Assembly (NCBI RefSeq): GCF_003385595.1
Contig: NZ_QNUE01000014.1
Location: 1 to 64,000, forward strand
From: Chryseobacterium flavum
GTDB taxonomy: Bacteria > Bacteroidota > Bacteroidia > Flavobacteriales > Weeksellaceae
DNA: 64,000 nucleotides
Direction of reading: 5' to 3'
Shown here one piece after another: positions 19,834 to 26,977 of this stretch (position 1 is its first letter; the number at the start of each line of letters is the position of its first letter). The position numbers and the translations under genes are program-made. The notes under the pieces were generated by a model. That model was not told the origin of the DNA, did not search any database, and saw only the letters and a list, made by a program, of their open reading frames with translations.

Positions 19834-20884
19834 TTTAACAAAAACAATATATAAGAAGAAGAGATTTTGGGCAGGTATATTACTTGCCCAATTTCTTTTG
19901 TTTTATGGTTTCTCAAAATCAAAGATAATGGTTTCCTTTTTTGAAGTTTTTTTTGAGCTTCAAAAAGAACCCCATCAGATATTATTCGGCTGGATCCCTT
20001 TTTCGACAGGAGATCTTATATACATTGTGCTGGTCATTGTGCTACTGTATTACCTGATCGCTTTATTCAGAAAAAAAAGCACGAATAACTCTGTCATAAA
20101 AATATTGATCATTGCTAATGTTTTCTATTTTAGCTATCAGATATTCTGGGGAATGTTATATTTCCAGACTCCGATCATTCAAAAGCTTGCAAGCCAGAAA
20201 GCTCCGGAATTGGGTAAAGCTAAAACGTTAGCTGTGAAATATCTGGAAAAATGTAAACAAAGCCGGCAGTTTGTACATGAAAACAAGAATGGTGTATTTA
20301 TAATTTCTGATTTAAAATCAATACAACAGGAAATTCTTTATCAGCAAACTAAGCTTCCCCAATACATCTCAGGGAAAAGAGCTTCTCAGATCACTTCTAT
20401 TAAGCCCAGCTTATTTAAAAATATAATGAGCTTTACAGGAATATTGGGATATTATAATCCGTTTACTGCCGAAGCACAGTATAACTCTGAATTACCTTCT
20501 ACTTTTATACCTTTTACCGTTGCACATGAAAGCTCACATCAATTAGGTTTTGCAAGAGAACAGGAGGCTAATTTTGTGGGGTACCTGACAGGCATTAATT
20601 CCGACAACCCCGAATTAAGATATAGCACGGAATATTTTACCTTAAAGAGCCTTTTAAGATTTATTGCTGAACAGGATCCTGCGTTTGCAAAATCTATTCT
20701 CTCTGATTATTCTCCTGCCATGCAAAGGGATCGGTCGTATGAAAAAGCTTTCATTATCAAACACCAAAGCTGGCTGGATGAATTCTTTGGATTTACCAAC
20801 AATCTGTTCCTGAAGAGTAATCAGCAGGAAGGTTCTGTTACGTATTCTTATTTCATTGATCTCCTTCTAAATTACGAAAAATAA
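19823..20884 (+). CDS. DUF3810 family membrane protein with HExxH-like motif
   Basis: About 353 residues. Three predicted N-terminal membrane helices (to about residue 115) precede a soluble domain containing VAHESSHQLGFAREQEAN. This HExxH-like stretch followed by a glutamate resembles a zinc metallopeptidase active site and is typical of DUF3810 proteins, whose role is unknown. Start choice: the longest frame begins with TTG at 19796 inside the transporter gene. I prefer the GTG at 19823, preceded by AAAGG, which overlaps the transporter stop by 11 bases and suggests translational coupling. Confidence 0.75.
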   Translation: MVINLTKTIYKKKRFWAGILLAQFLLFYGFSKSKIMVSFFEVFFELQKEPHQILFGWIPFSTGDLIYIVLVIVLLYYLIALFRKKSTNNSVIKILIIANVFYFSYQIFWGMLYFQTPIIQKLASQKAPELGKAKTLAVKYLEKCKQSRQFVHENKNGVFIISDLKSIQQEILYQQTKLPQYISGKRASQITSIKPSLFKNIMSFTGILGYYNPFTAEAQYNSELPSTFIPFTVAHESSHQLGFAREQEANFVGYLTGINSDNPELRYSTEYFTLKSLLRFIAEQDPAFAKSILSDYSPAMQRDRSYEKAFIIKHQSWLDEFFGFTNNLFLKSNQQEGSVTYSYFIDLLLNYEK

Positions 20885-20888
20885 AAAC

Positions 20889-20976
20889 AAAAAAAAGAAT
20901 CGTATCAGGCGATACGATTCTAAAAACACAAATGATGAAAAAAAATTTATTACCTTGACTTGTTCCCTCATTCAAG
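20889..20976 (-). ncRNA. Candidate small RNA gene with its own promoter and terminator
   Basis: On the minus strand a promoter (see 20983-21014) is followed within a few bases by a hairpin CCTTGA/TCAAGG (20953-20977) with the loop ATGAGGGAACAAG. Next come an AU-rich linker containing an 8-U run, then a perfect 11-bp hairpin and eight U residues. The transcript would be about 85-90 bases with no credible ORF. I do not recognise a known RNA family. The terminal hairpin could also serve the convergent DUF3810 gene, though its T-run is only on the minus strand. Confidence 0.6.
20896..20921 (-). terminator. Terminator of the candidate small RNA
   Basis: Perfect 11-bp stem AGAATCGTATC/GATACGATTCT, 4-base loop, followed on the minus strand by TTTTTTTT. 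The plus side has only TAAAAAC, so it is oriented for the minus strand. Confidence 0.8.
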
Positions 20977-20982
20977 GCGATG

Positions 20983-21014
20983 TAAAAGTACGACATATTT
21001 TATAATTACAAAAA
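20983..21014 (-). promoter_or_regulatory. Promoter of the candidate small RNA
   Basis: Minus-strand TTTTTG (21009-21014), an 18-base spacer, then TACTTTTA (20983-20990). This is a 7/8 match to TAnnTTTG with near-standard spacing, the same arrangement as the tRNA-Met promoter in this window. Confidence 0.6.
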
Positions 21015-21500
21015 CATTTTTCTCCTTTTTTAAAACTTTATGAAAACTTTATGATTTTTTAAGTTTTTTTGAGTCTAACACCTACTGTCAAAAATTCTAA
21101 TCAACCATTAAAATAATACTACAACAACATTTAAAGCGTAGTTAATTTACAAAAAAATCAAAAAACTAAACATTTGTTTAGAAATATATTATTTGAATTA
21201 TCACTCTATTTTCACACAAAAAAAGTTTGAGTTATTGTTTAAAACTAAAAAATATTTCCAAAAAAACATATCACTTTTTTCTTCATAGATTTCAACAATA
21301 AATTTTAAAATTTAATAAAAGTTGTGCTATCAATATTTAAAGATGATGCAAAAGATAAAGTTTCAGAAAGTTTATTTAAATTCTCGCTTACTAATCAGAG
21401 ATTTCATTAGATAAAATAATAAATTACTGATTATTAATATTTTAAACACACAAATTCATAAATATAAGCCAATAGATTTATAAATATATAAATACAGTAT
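21015..21500. other. Long AT-rich noncoding stretch upstream of the peptide locus
   Basis: About 490 very AT-rich bases with no supported gene. Visible structure: a 16-bp palindrome CTAAACATTTGTTTAG at 21166-21181, and an inverted pair TAATCAG (21392-21398)/CTGATTA (21427-21433). An open frame of about 33 codons ends at 21410; it lacks an ATG and is not supported. Confidence 0.5.
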
Positions 21501-21531
21501 TTTTTTTATGATCCGTACTTGTGTATGTTTG
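21501..21531 (+). promoter_or_regulatory. Probable promoter of the grasp-with-spasm operon
   Basis: TATGTTTG at 21524-21531 is an exact TAnnTTTG match. A T-run at 21501-21504 sits at the right distance (19 bases) for -33 but lacks the usual G. A transcript would carry a leader of about 110 bases before the precursor gene. Confidence 0.5.
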
Positions 21532-21555
21532 TCTCAGTAAAAACAAAGATTTATT

Positions 21556-21578
21556 TTTTGTATGTGTACAGTACAAAA
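21556..21578. promoter_or_regulatory. Palindrome in the precursor leader, possible operator or RNA hairpin
   Basis: TTTTGTA and TACAAAA arms separated by nine bases that include TGTACA. It sits about 25 bases past the -7 box, so it would be in the early leader RNA or act as an operator. No regulator gene is adjacent. Confidence 0.35.
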
Positions 21579-21650
21579 TGTAAATACCGCTGATCAGCAA
21601 AACCAAGTCATAGGTATATGACACCATATTAACATTTAAAAATTAAACAA

Positions 21651-21839
21651 ATGAAAAACTTAAGAGGAATGCAGAGAAATTTTTCTTCTGCTGAAAACAA
21701 AAAATTACAAAGAAAAGAGTTAAAAGCAATCCAGGGAGGATACAAATATGTAATGACAGAAAGTGCTACATGTGCAGACAAAGAAACTTATGATGATAAC
21801 GGTAATCGTTTATCTACTTTATATGTAGGAGACTGTTAA
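21651..21839 (+). CDS. Double-glycine precursor peptide of grasp-with-spasm type
   Basis: 62 residues. A leader of 30 residues ends in KELKAIQGG, a C39-type cleavage site. The 32-residue core (31-62) contains hydroxyl residues Thr36, Ser38, Thr40, Thr46, Ser55 and Thr56, Lys44, and acids Glu37, Asp43, Glu45, Asp48, Asp49 and Asp61. These are the partners needed for ester or amide cross-links by an ATP-grasp enzyme. It has two cysteines, Cys41 and Cys62, the latter being the last residue. ATP-grasp, SPASM, VKOR-thioredoxin and C39 exporter genes follow, so it is most likely the substrate of this locus. The terminator-like hairpin just after it would give excess precursor over enzymes. The product structure is not known to me. 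Confidence 0.8.
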   Translation: MKNLRGMQRNFSSAENKKLQRKELKAIQGGYKYVMTESATCADKETYDDNGNRLSTLYVGDC

Positions 21840-21854
21840 TTACTGATCAATATT

Positions 21855-21879
21855 GAGAGGGGTTTCTCCTCTCTTTTTT
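21855..21879 (+). terminator. Partial terminator between precursor and maturation genes
   Basis: GAGAGG/CCTCTC stem with a 7-base loop followed by TTTTTT. Position directly after a precursor gene suggests attenuation, so the peptide is made in excess of its enzymes. Confidence 0.75.
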
Positions 21880-21922
21880 ACTCACAGTTTCACTTATTTT
21901 TTTTGTATAACAGAATAAGATC

Positions 21923-22813
21923 ATGAGAAAAAAAGCTTTCAATTATTTATTCTATCTTACCCTTGTTAGTCTGTTTACTTTTTCTTCCTGTAAAAGCGGA
22001 GAGTATAATTATATTACATACTATAATAAAGTGAATAAAATTGACAGTATTTATCGTTTTCAAAAAGATACATTATCCGTCATAAAACAATACAATAAAT
22101 TATTCAGGGAATATCCTCCGAAAAATCAGGAGCGTATTGAGGAATATGCCACTTATATAAAGTTGTCAGACAAATTCAATAAAAATTTTGGAGGGAAGAA
22201 AAGTCTTTACAAGCTGATTCCTTTGATAGCGCCCTTCAATAAAGAATATAAAAAATATTATTGGCTTTATCAGAAATATGGAATAGACAGCATAGAAGTT
22301 AAGCAGGAAATAGCTCAATGGAAGAAAGGTTTAAATAAAAAAATGGTGGACTCTTTTACCATTCTGTTTATTCGTGATCAGGAAAAAGATCGTTCGGATT
22401 CCGATTTAGTAAAAATCAATGATAAAAAAAATGCAGAACTCTTCAAATGGATTCTAGAAAATGAAGGTTATCCCTCTGTACAAAAAATCGGACTTTGGGG
22501 AAATAAAGGTGTTTTCATGCCAATGAGTGCTTTTCTCAGCCATATGTCTTTCTCAGATTCTTATCCTTATTTTGAAAAAAAACTACTGGAATATGTAAAA
22601 ACCGGTGACTGCCCACCACATGATTATGCTAATATGGTAGACAGACATTATCTGCAGGTTCTTAAAAAAGATATTTTGTATGGGGTATATATCGGACATA
22701 ACAACATACAGGACTCTATAAAGATCAATTCAAACCGTAAAAGTATCGGGCTACCCAGCCTCAAACATACCCGGGCAATTACCATTGATTTTTTCAAACA
22801 GCTAAAAAAATAA
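21923..22813 (+). CDS. Lipoprotein of the peptide locus, DUF6624-like
   Basis: 296 residues with a lipoprotein signal (LFTFSSC, lipidated Cys23), so it is likely anchored in a membrane facing the periplasm or surface. The C-terminal half includes LLEYVKTGDCPPHDYANMVD, resembling the pattern of DUF6624-type proteins (similarity judged by eye). The function is unknown. Placement between precursor and ATP-grasp gene, two bases before gwsG, makes it part of the operon. A role in self-protection or product handling is possible but not shown by sequence. Confidence 0.65.
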   Translation: MRKKAFNYLFYLTLVSLFTFSSCKSGEYNYITYYNKVNKIDSIYRFQKDTLSVIKQYNKLFREYPPKNQERIEEYATYIKLSDKFNKNFGGKKSLYKLIPLIAPFNKEYKKYYWLYQKYGIDSIEVKQEIAQWKKGLNKKMVDSFTILFIRDQEKDRSDSDLVKINDKKNAELFKWILENEGYPSVQKIGLWGNKGVFMPMSAFLSHMSFSDSYPYFEKKLLEYVKTGDCPPHDYANMVDRHYLQVLKKDILYGVYIGHNNIQDSIKINSNRKSIGLPSLKHTRAITIDFFKQLKK

Positions 22814-22815
22814 AA

Positions 22816-23718
22816 ATGATTCTCATTATTTCCGGAAATAAAGAAATTACCACAACTGAAGTTATAAAATGGTTACTAAGAATGGGAAAAAACTTCATCC
22901 GTGTGTATGAGGATGAGATCTTTGAAATTAAAACAAAAGAAAAAAAAATTTATCTGGAAAGTTATAGAAACAGCTTTTTTATTGATGACATCACCAGCGT
23001 ATGGTACAGAAGAGGAAAGTTAAAGTTTAAACGATTACGTTATGCGAATGAATCCATCAACCATAGCATGAATGAATATCAACACTGGTTGGAAGACTAT
23101 ATCAAAAAAACACTGGAATCAAAAAAACATATAAACAAGGAAAGCAATAGTGATGTAAACAAACTGCTTGTCCTTGAACAGGCCCGGAAAGTGGGACTGG
23201 ACATTCCGGAATATTTCCTTGCAAGTAATACAGACCAGGTAGTATTGGGTAAAACCATTATCAAAACGATCGGAGGAAATCCCCGGGTTGAAGCAATCAG
23301 TAAAGACTCTTCCGGTATGATGTATACAACAGTCATCAATGAATTTGAAAAAGAAGATTTCTATATCACCTTTTTCCAAGAAAAAATCGAAAAGGATTTT
23401 GAGATCAGGAGTTTTTATTTGAACGGAAAAATATGGTCTACTGCTATTTTTTCTCAAAATGATGAACAAACCAAAATTGATTTCAGAAAATACAACAATA
23501 AAAAACCTAACAGGAATGTCCCTTATACCCTTCCTAAGAATATAGAGAGAAAAGTACATAGACTGATGCTTTCTCTGGATTTAAACTGCGGTTCACTTGA
23601 TTTTATTAAAAGCGGGAATAAATATTATTTCCTGGAAGTCAATACAGTAGGGCAATTTTTAGGATTATCAGTAATATGTAACTATTCGTTAGAAAAAGAA
23701 ATAGCTGATTATTTATGA
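22816..23718 (+). CDS. gwsG: ATP-grasp peptide maturase, grasp-with-spasm system
   Basis: 300 residues. The N-terminal part carries the WYRRGK motif (about 63-68) typical of the MvdC/MvdD-related peptide ligases, and the C-terminus has FLEVNTVGQF (272-281), where Glu274 and Asn276 are the usual Mg/ATP ligands. Related enzymes join Ser/Thr/Lys side chains to Asp/Glu side chains in a precursor using ATP. Here it should act on the 62-residue precursor, whose core has the necessary residues. The start follows the lipoprotein stop by two bases. The stop overlaps the next small gene by ATGA. Confidence 0.88.
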   Translation: MILIISGNKEITTTEVIKWLLRMGKNFIRVYEDEIFEIKTKEKKIYLESYRNSFFIDDITSVWYRRGKLKFKRLRYANESINHSMNEYQHWLEDYIKKTLESKKHINKESNSDVNKLLVLEQARKVGLDIPEYFLASNTDQVVLGKTIIKTIGGNPRVEAISKDSSGMMYTTVINEFEKEDFYITFFQEKIEKDFEIRSFYLNGKIWSTAIFSQNDEQTKIDFRKYNNKKPNRNVPYTLPKNIERKVHRLMLSLDLNCGSLDFIKSGNKYYFLEVNTVGQFLGLSVICNYSLEKEIADYL

Positions 23719-23891
23719 AAAAAATCATTGCCAAGGAAAAACATAAACTTCCTCTCACCTATAAATATTTAGAGTTCGTAAAAAATAAAACCCGTGAGAA
23801 ACAAACCAATTCAACTATAGAATGCGAAATATACCAGACCGACCAGTATGTAAAACTCAAACCTCCTAAATTCCTGACAAGGCTATTATGA
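23715..23891 (+). CDS. 58-residue coupled ORF between gwsG and gwsS
   Basis: A complete ATG-to-TGA frame of 58 codons. Its start overlaps the gwsG stop (ATGA) and its stop overlaps the gwsS start (ATGA), the same translational coupling at both ends. The product begins MKKIIAKEKHKLPLTYKYLEF and is strongly basic, with one cysteine (Cys38) and no signal peptide or membrane segment. I do not recognise it. The double coupling supports a real gene: perhaps a small partner of the two maturases, a leader-binding protein, or a detached end of either enzyme. It has no GG motif, so it is not an obvious second precursor. Confidence 0.65.
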   Translation: MKKIIAKEKHKLPLTYKYLEFVKNKTREKQTNSTIECEIYQTDQYVKLKPPKFLTRLL

Positions 23892-24979
23892 CATATTTCA
23901 ATTTATTCAGTAATATTTTAATTACCCGCGGAGTAAACAGAATACTGATCTCTGATCTTCAAAGGGATACTTCGGAACTATATCCTCTAGAATTCCATGA
24001 TATAATAGAGGAACTAAAAACCTGTTCTATTGAAGAACTTTTTAATCAATATGATACAGAATCCGGGAAAATTTTACAAGAATACCTGGATGTTCTCCTT
24101 GAAAATGAATATGGTTTCATTACAGAGAAAGAACGGGATAAAAATTTTCCTCCTTTGTCTTATGAATACCATGATTATAATATAATTTCCGATATTTTTA
24201 TAGAGCTTGACAACCTGTCATCATTATACAAAATACAATCTTCAATAAATCATCTGACTGTTAAACATTTAACTATATATTCGAGAAAGCAGCTCTCTCT
24301 TGATGAGTTCTTAGATATAGAGACAATGTTTAAAAATTCGCCATTAGAAAACATAGAAATATATTCTCCTTTTCATTCTGAAATCAGCAATGTACTCATA
24401 GCAGAACTGAATAAACACACCTCGAGAATATATAACCTGGTATTTTATAATTGCAGTAATATACCTTTTAAGGGAGGAAAATTCGGATTTACCATACATT
24501 TTACCAAAGAAACTCTTAAAATATCATCGTGTGGAAAAGTAGATTTAAAATATTTTAACACTAACCTTCCAAAAGTTCTGGAAGCAATTAATCATAACTC
24601 GTGTTTGCATAAAAAAATTGGTATTGATATCGAAGGTAATATAAAAAACTGCCCTTTAATGGAGGAAAGTTTTGGCAACATTAAGTATAATAGTCTTGAA
24701 GAATCAGTAATCCGCTCCGGATTCAAAAAATACTGGAATCTGACCAAAGATCATATTGAAGTTTGCAAAGATTGTGAATTCAGATATATTTGTACTGATT
24801 GCAGGGCTTATACTGAACGGACCCATTTTGAAAAAGAACTGGATATATCTAAACCCTTGAAATGTGGCTACGATCCATATACCTGTCAATGGGAGGAATG
24901 GGCAAAAAATCCTCTGAAACAAAAAGCAGCTCAGTATTATAATTATAAAGACCGTACAGACAGGCGTTTTTTAGTGTGA
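23888..24979 (+). CDS. gwsS: SPASM domain peptide maturase, grasp-with-spasm system
   Basis: 363 residues. The C-terminal SPASM region has Cys239, Cys255, the cluster C293-x2-C296-x5-C302-x2-C305, then Cys326 and Cys333. These would hold auxiliary iron-sulfur clusters. The first 190 residues contain no CxxxCxxC, so the usual radical-SAM catalytic cluster is absent. That matches grasp-with-spasm proteins as I know them, where a SPASM-only protein accompanies an ATP-grasp ligase. Its biochemical role is not established; scaffolding or precursor recognition is plausible. It is coupled to the 58-codon gene upstream. Confidence 0.85.
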   Translation: MTYFNLFSNILITRGVNRILISDLQRDTSELYPLEFHDIIEELKTCSIEELFNQYDTESGKILQEYLDVLLENEYGFITEKERDKNFPPLSYEYHDYNIISDIFIELDNLSSLYKIQSSINHLTVKHLTIYSRKQLSLDEFLDIETMFKNSPLENIEIYSPFHSEISNVLIAELNKHTSRIYNLVFYNCSNIPFKGGKFGFTIHFTKETLKISSCGKVDLKYFNTNLPKVLEAINHNSCLHKKIGIDIEGNIKNCPLMEESFGNIKYNSLEESVIRSGFKKYWNLTKDHIEVCKDCEFRYICTDCRAYTERTHFEKELDISKPLKCGYDPYTCQWEEWAKNPLKQKAAQYYNYKDRTDRRFLV

Positions 24980-25090
24980 AAGTTTTAAAGCTGAAAATAA
25001 AACTATTCAATATTTTCAAAAAAACAAAATACTGATATTCAAACCAAATCTACCAACAATAGTTTATATCTCACTAATAAAAGAAAAAAA

Positions 25091-25124
25091 TTTTTGTTTT
25101 TTTTAAAACATCTGTGTATTTTAG
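25091..25124 (+). promoter_or_regulatory. Possible second promoter, VKOR-thioredoxin gene
   Basis: TTTTTG (25091-25096), a 20-base spacer, then TATTTTAG (25117-25124), a 6-7/8 match to TAnnTTTG. The start site would lie just before the ATG at 25139. It would let the export half of the locus be transcribed separately. Confidence 0.4.
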
Positions 25125-25138
25125 TTAAAAATATTAAT

Positions 25139-26647
25139 ATGATTTTCGACAAGCTAATTAACTATCTTAAACTCGATAAACAGGAGTTTATTTTTCAGTT
25201 CAATTCTCATCCCAATTATCCGTCTGCATTAGCATTCAGCGATACATTAAATTTTATGGGTATAAAAAATGATGCCTATGAACTCGACAAAGAATACTGG
25301 GATGAACTGCCGGAAGAGTTTATTGCTATTGTTGAAAATTCTTTCTCATTAGTAAAAAAAACAGGAAATACATATTCTGTTTATTCCGAAAAAGCTAAAA
25401 CACTGGACAAGGAAGAACTGTATAAAAAGTCAACAGATTTCGTTCTGTTGTTTGAAAAAACAGAAGCAGCAGAAAATAAACTGGTATTTAACTTTAAACC
25501 TGTTCTTTATTCTATTTTTGCAATCGTTCTTGTTTATTCTTTTCTGACTCAAAGTATATATGAAGCTCTTTTCAATCTGCTATCACTGGCAGGCGTTTAT
25601 ATTTCCATAGAAATTTTTAATCAGAAATTCGGAAATGCATCAGCGGTTATCGGAAGTATATGTGGTGAGGTATCCGCAACCCAGACCACAAACGCGTGCG
25701 ACAAAATTATCAAACAGGATAAAACCAGTATTTTTGGATTAAAATTCTCTGATTTTTCATTAATCTATTTTACAGGACTTGCCATACTGGGACTCTTCCT
25801 TCCTGCAACGGCCTATATTGTTAAAGGCTTTACCTTTGTTTCAGTAATAGCTATAGGTTATTCTTTATATATTCAGGCTTTTGTAGAAAAAACATTCTGT
25901 AGAGTTTGCCTTTTAATTATTTCAATATTAGTTGCCCAGCTGATCATTGGTATTTTCTTTTTCCAGAACTTATCTTTTGGGTTGGGAGCTCTTTTACTTA
26001 CCATTATTCTATGGGCTCTTATTTTTTCAGCAGTCTTATACTTCAATAATCTGCTGGAACAAAAGGAAAACCTTCAAAAATCCAATGCCAAAAACCTGAG
26101 ATTTAAAAGAAACTATGAGCTTTTTAAAAGTCAGTTGTTAGAAAAGGAGAAAGTGGAATTCCAGGATAGCCAGACTTTTTCTGTCGGGCAAAAAAATTCC
26201 AGGCTTCACATTTCCATAGTTTCCAATCCATATTGTGGTTTCTGTAAAGATGCTCATAAAATAATGGAACGTATTCTTGAAAAATATCCTAATGAAGTTT
26301 CTGTACAAATGCGATTCAATTATATTCCTGAAAGAGCGAATGAAAAATATTCTCAACTGATCTCAGATTTCACACACATTTATAAAAATAAACCTGAAAA
26401 AGAGTTTCTTCATGCCGTAGAAGAATGGTTTGAAACCAAAGATGAGAATAAAATCAACGGATTGTCCGGAAGAGGAAGTGCAGCAGAAGACCTGACCCCG
26501 CTGGTATCAATGTCTTTGGAAAACAGTAATGCCGGATTGAGCTTTACTCCTATTTTTCTTATCAATGGTTATCAGTTTCCGGAAAAATATGACCGTGAGG
26601 ATATTTGGTTCTTTATTGATGAATTAATAGAAGATGAGGATTTTTAA
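25139..26647 (+). CDS. VKOR-thioredoxin fusion with N-terminal C39-like domain
   Basis: 502 residues from the ATG at 25139; an in-frame TTG at 25094 is unlikely. Domains in order: an N-terminal soluble domain (1-110) resembling inactive C39-type domains (HPNYPSALAFSDTLNFMGI); about five membrane helices (about 120-300) forming a vitamin K epoxide reductase-like domain with loop cysteines Cys175 and Cys187 and active-site C254RVC257; and a periplasmic thioredoxin/DsbA-like domain (about 340-502) with C366GFC369 and a cis-proline segment SFTP. Such fusions pass electrons from new disulfides to quinone. In this locus the likely substrates are the cysteine-bearing peptides exported by the next genes. 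Confidence 0.9.
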   Translation: MIFDKLINYLKLDKQEFIFQFNSHPNYPSALAFSDTLNFMGIKNDAYELDKEYWDELPEEFIAIVENSFSLVKKTGNTYSVYSEKAKTLDKEELYKKSTDFVLLFEKTEAAENKLVFNFKPVLYSIFAIVLVYSFLTQSIYEALFNLLSLAGVYISIEIFNQKFGNASAVIGSICGEVSATQTTNACDKIIKQDKTSIFGLKFSDFSLIYFTGLAILGLFLPATAYIVKGFTFVSVIAIGYSLYIQAFVEKTFCRVCLLIISILVAQLIIGIFFFQNLSFGLGALLLTIILWALIFSAVLYFNNLLEQKENLQKSNAKNLRFKRNYELFKSQLLEKEKVEFQDSQTFSVGQKNSRLHISIVSNPYCGFCKDAHKIMERILEKYPNEVSVQMRFNYIPERANEKYSQLISDFTHIYKNKPEKEFLHAVEEWFETKDENKINGLSGRGSAAEDLTPLVSMSLENSNAGLSFTPIFLINGYQFPEKYDREDIWFFIDELIEDEDF

Positions 26648-26727
26648 TTTTATAATTCCCAATTAAAAATTTCACTATATTAGGAAAGAAAAAACAGTAA
26701 CAGAAAACAATAAAAAACTAAAACTAT

Positions 26728-26892
26728 ATGAAAAATATAAAAAAAATCTCAAGAGAAAATCTTAGGATATTAAAAGGAGGAATCACCAGGGAGTGTGCCA
26801 TGACCCAGGCATCAGCAAGCTATTGCGAGCCAAAGACAGAACTTCCGAAAGAAGGAGCTATAGACGCATGCAACAAATGGTGCTATTTTTAG
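26728..26892 (+). CDS. Second GG-leader peptide, four cysteines, bacteriocin-like
   Basis: 54 residues: leader MKNIKKISRENLRILKGG (1-18) ending in a double glycine, and a 36-residue core with Cys23, Cys33, Cys48 and Cys52. The leader has the style of Chryseobacterium bacteriocin-like peptides and differs from that of the first precursor. It lies between the VKOR-thioredoxin and C39 ABC transporter genes, so export with removal of the leader and formation of up to two disulfides is a natural reading. No immunity protein is evident next to it. Confidence 0.75.
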   Translation: MKNIKKISRENLRILKGGITRECAMTQASASYCEPKTELPKEGAIDACNKWCYF

Positions 26893-26933
26893 TTATCATT
26901 TTATTGACTTACACTATTTTATTGAATAAAGTA

Positions 26934-26961
26934 AAAATGTCGTCAAATATGACGACATTTT
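26934..26961 (+). terminator. Operon-internal hairpin before the exporter
   Basis: Perfect 12-bp stem AAAATGTCGTCA/TGACGACATTTT with a 4-base loop, 42 bases after the peptide stop. The T-tract is short (TTTT then ATAATG), so it may only partly terminate or may protect the peptide mRNA. Confidence 0.65.
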
Positions 26962-26977
26962 ATAATGAATATTAGTT

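Noticed and set aside
20933-20962. Tiny plus-strand ORF (MMKKNLLP) that could be a leader peptide
   Set aside because: It lies antisense to the small RNA hairpin, has no downstream structural gene, and is better explained by that RNA.
21324-21410. GTG-started frame of 28 codons in the AT-rich region
   Set aside because: No ATG, no ribosome site, no family, and AT-rich sequence gives such frames by chance.
25094-25138. Longer 5' extension (TTG start) of the VKOR-thioredoxin gene
   Set aside because: The extension is low complexity and overlaps the likely promoter; the ATG at 25139 fits the domain start.
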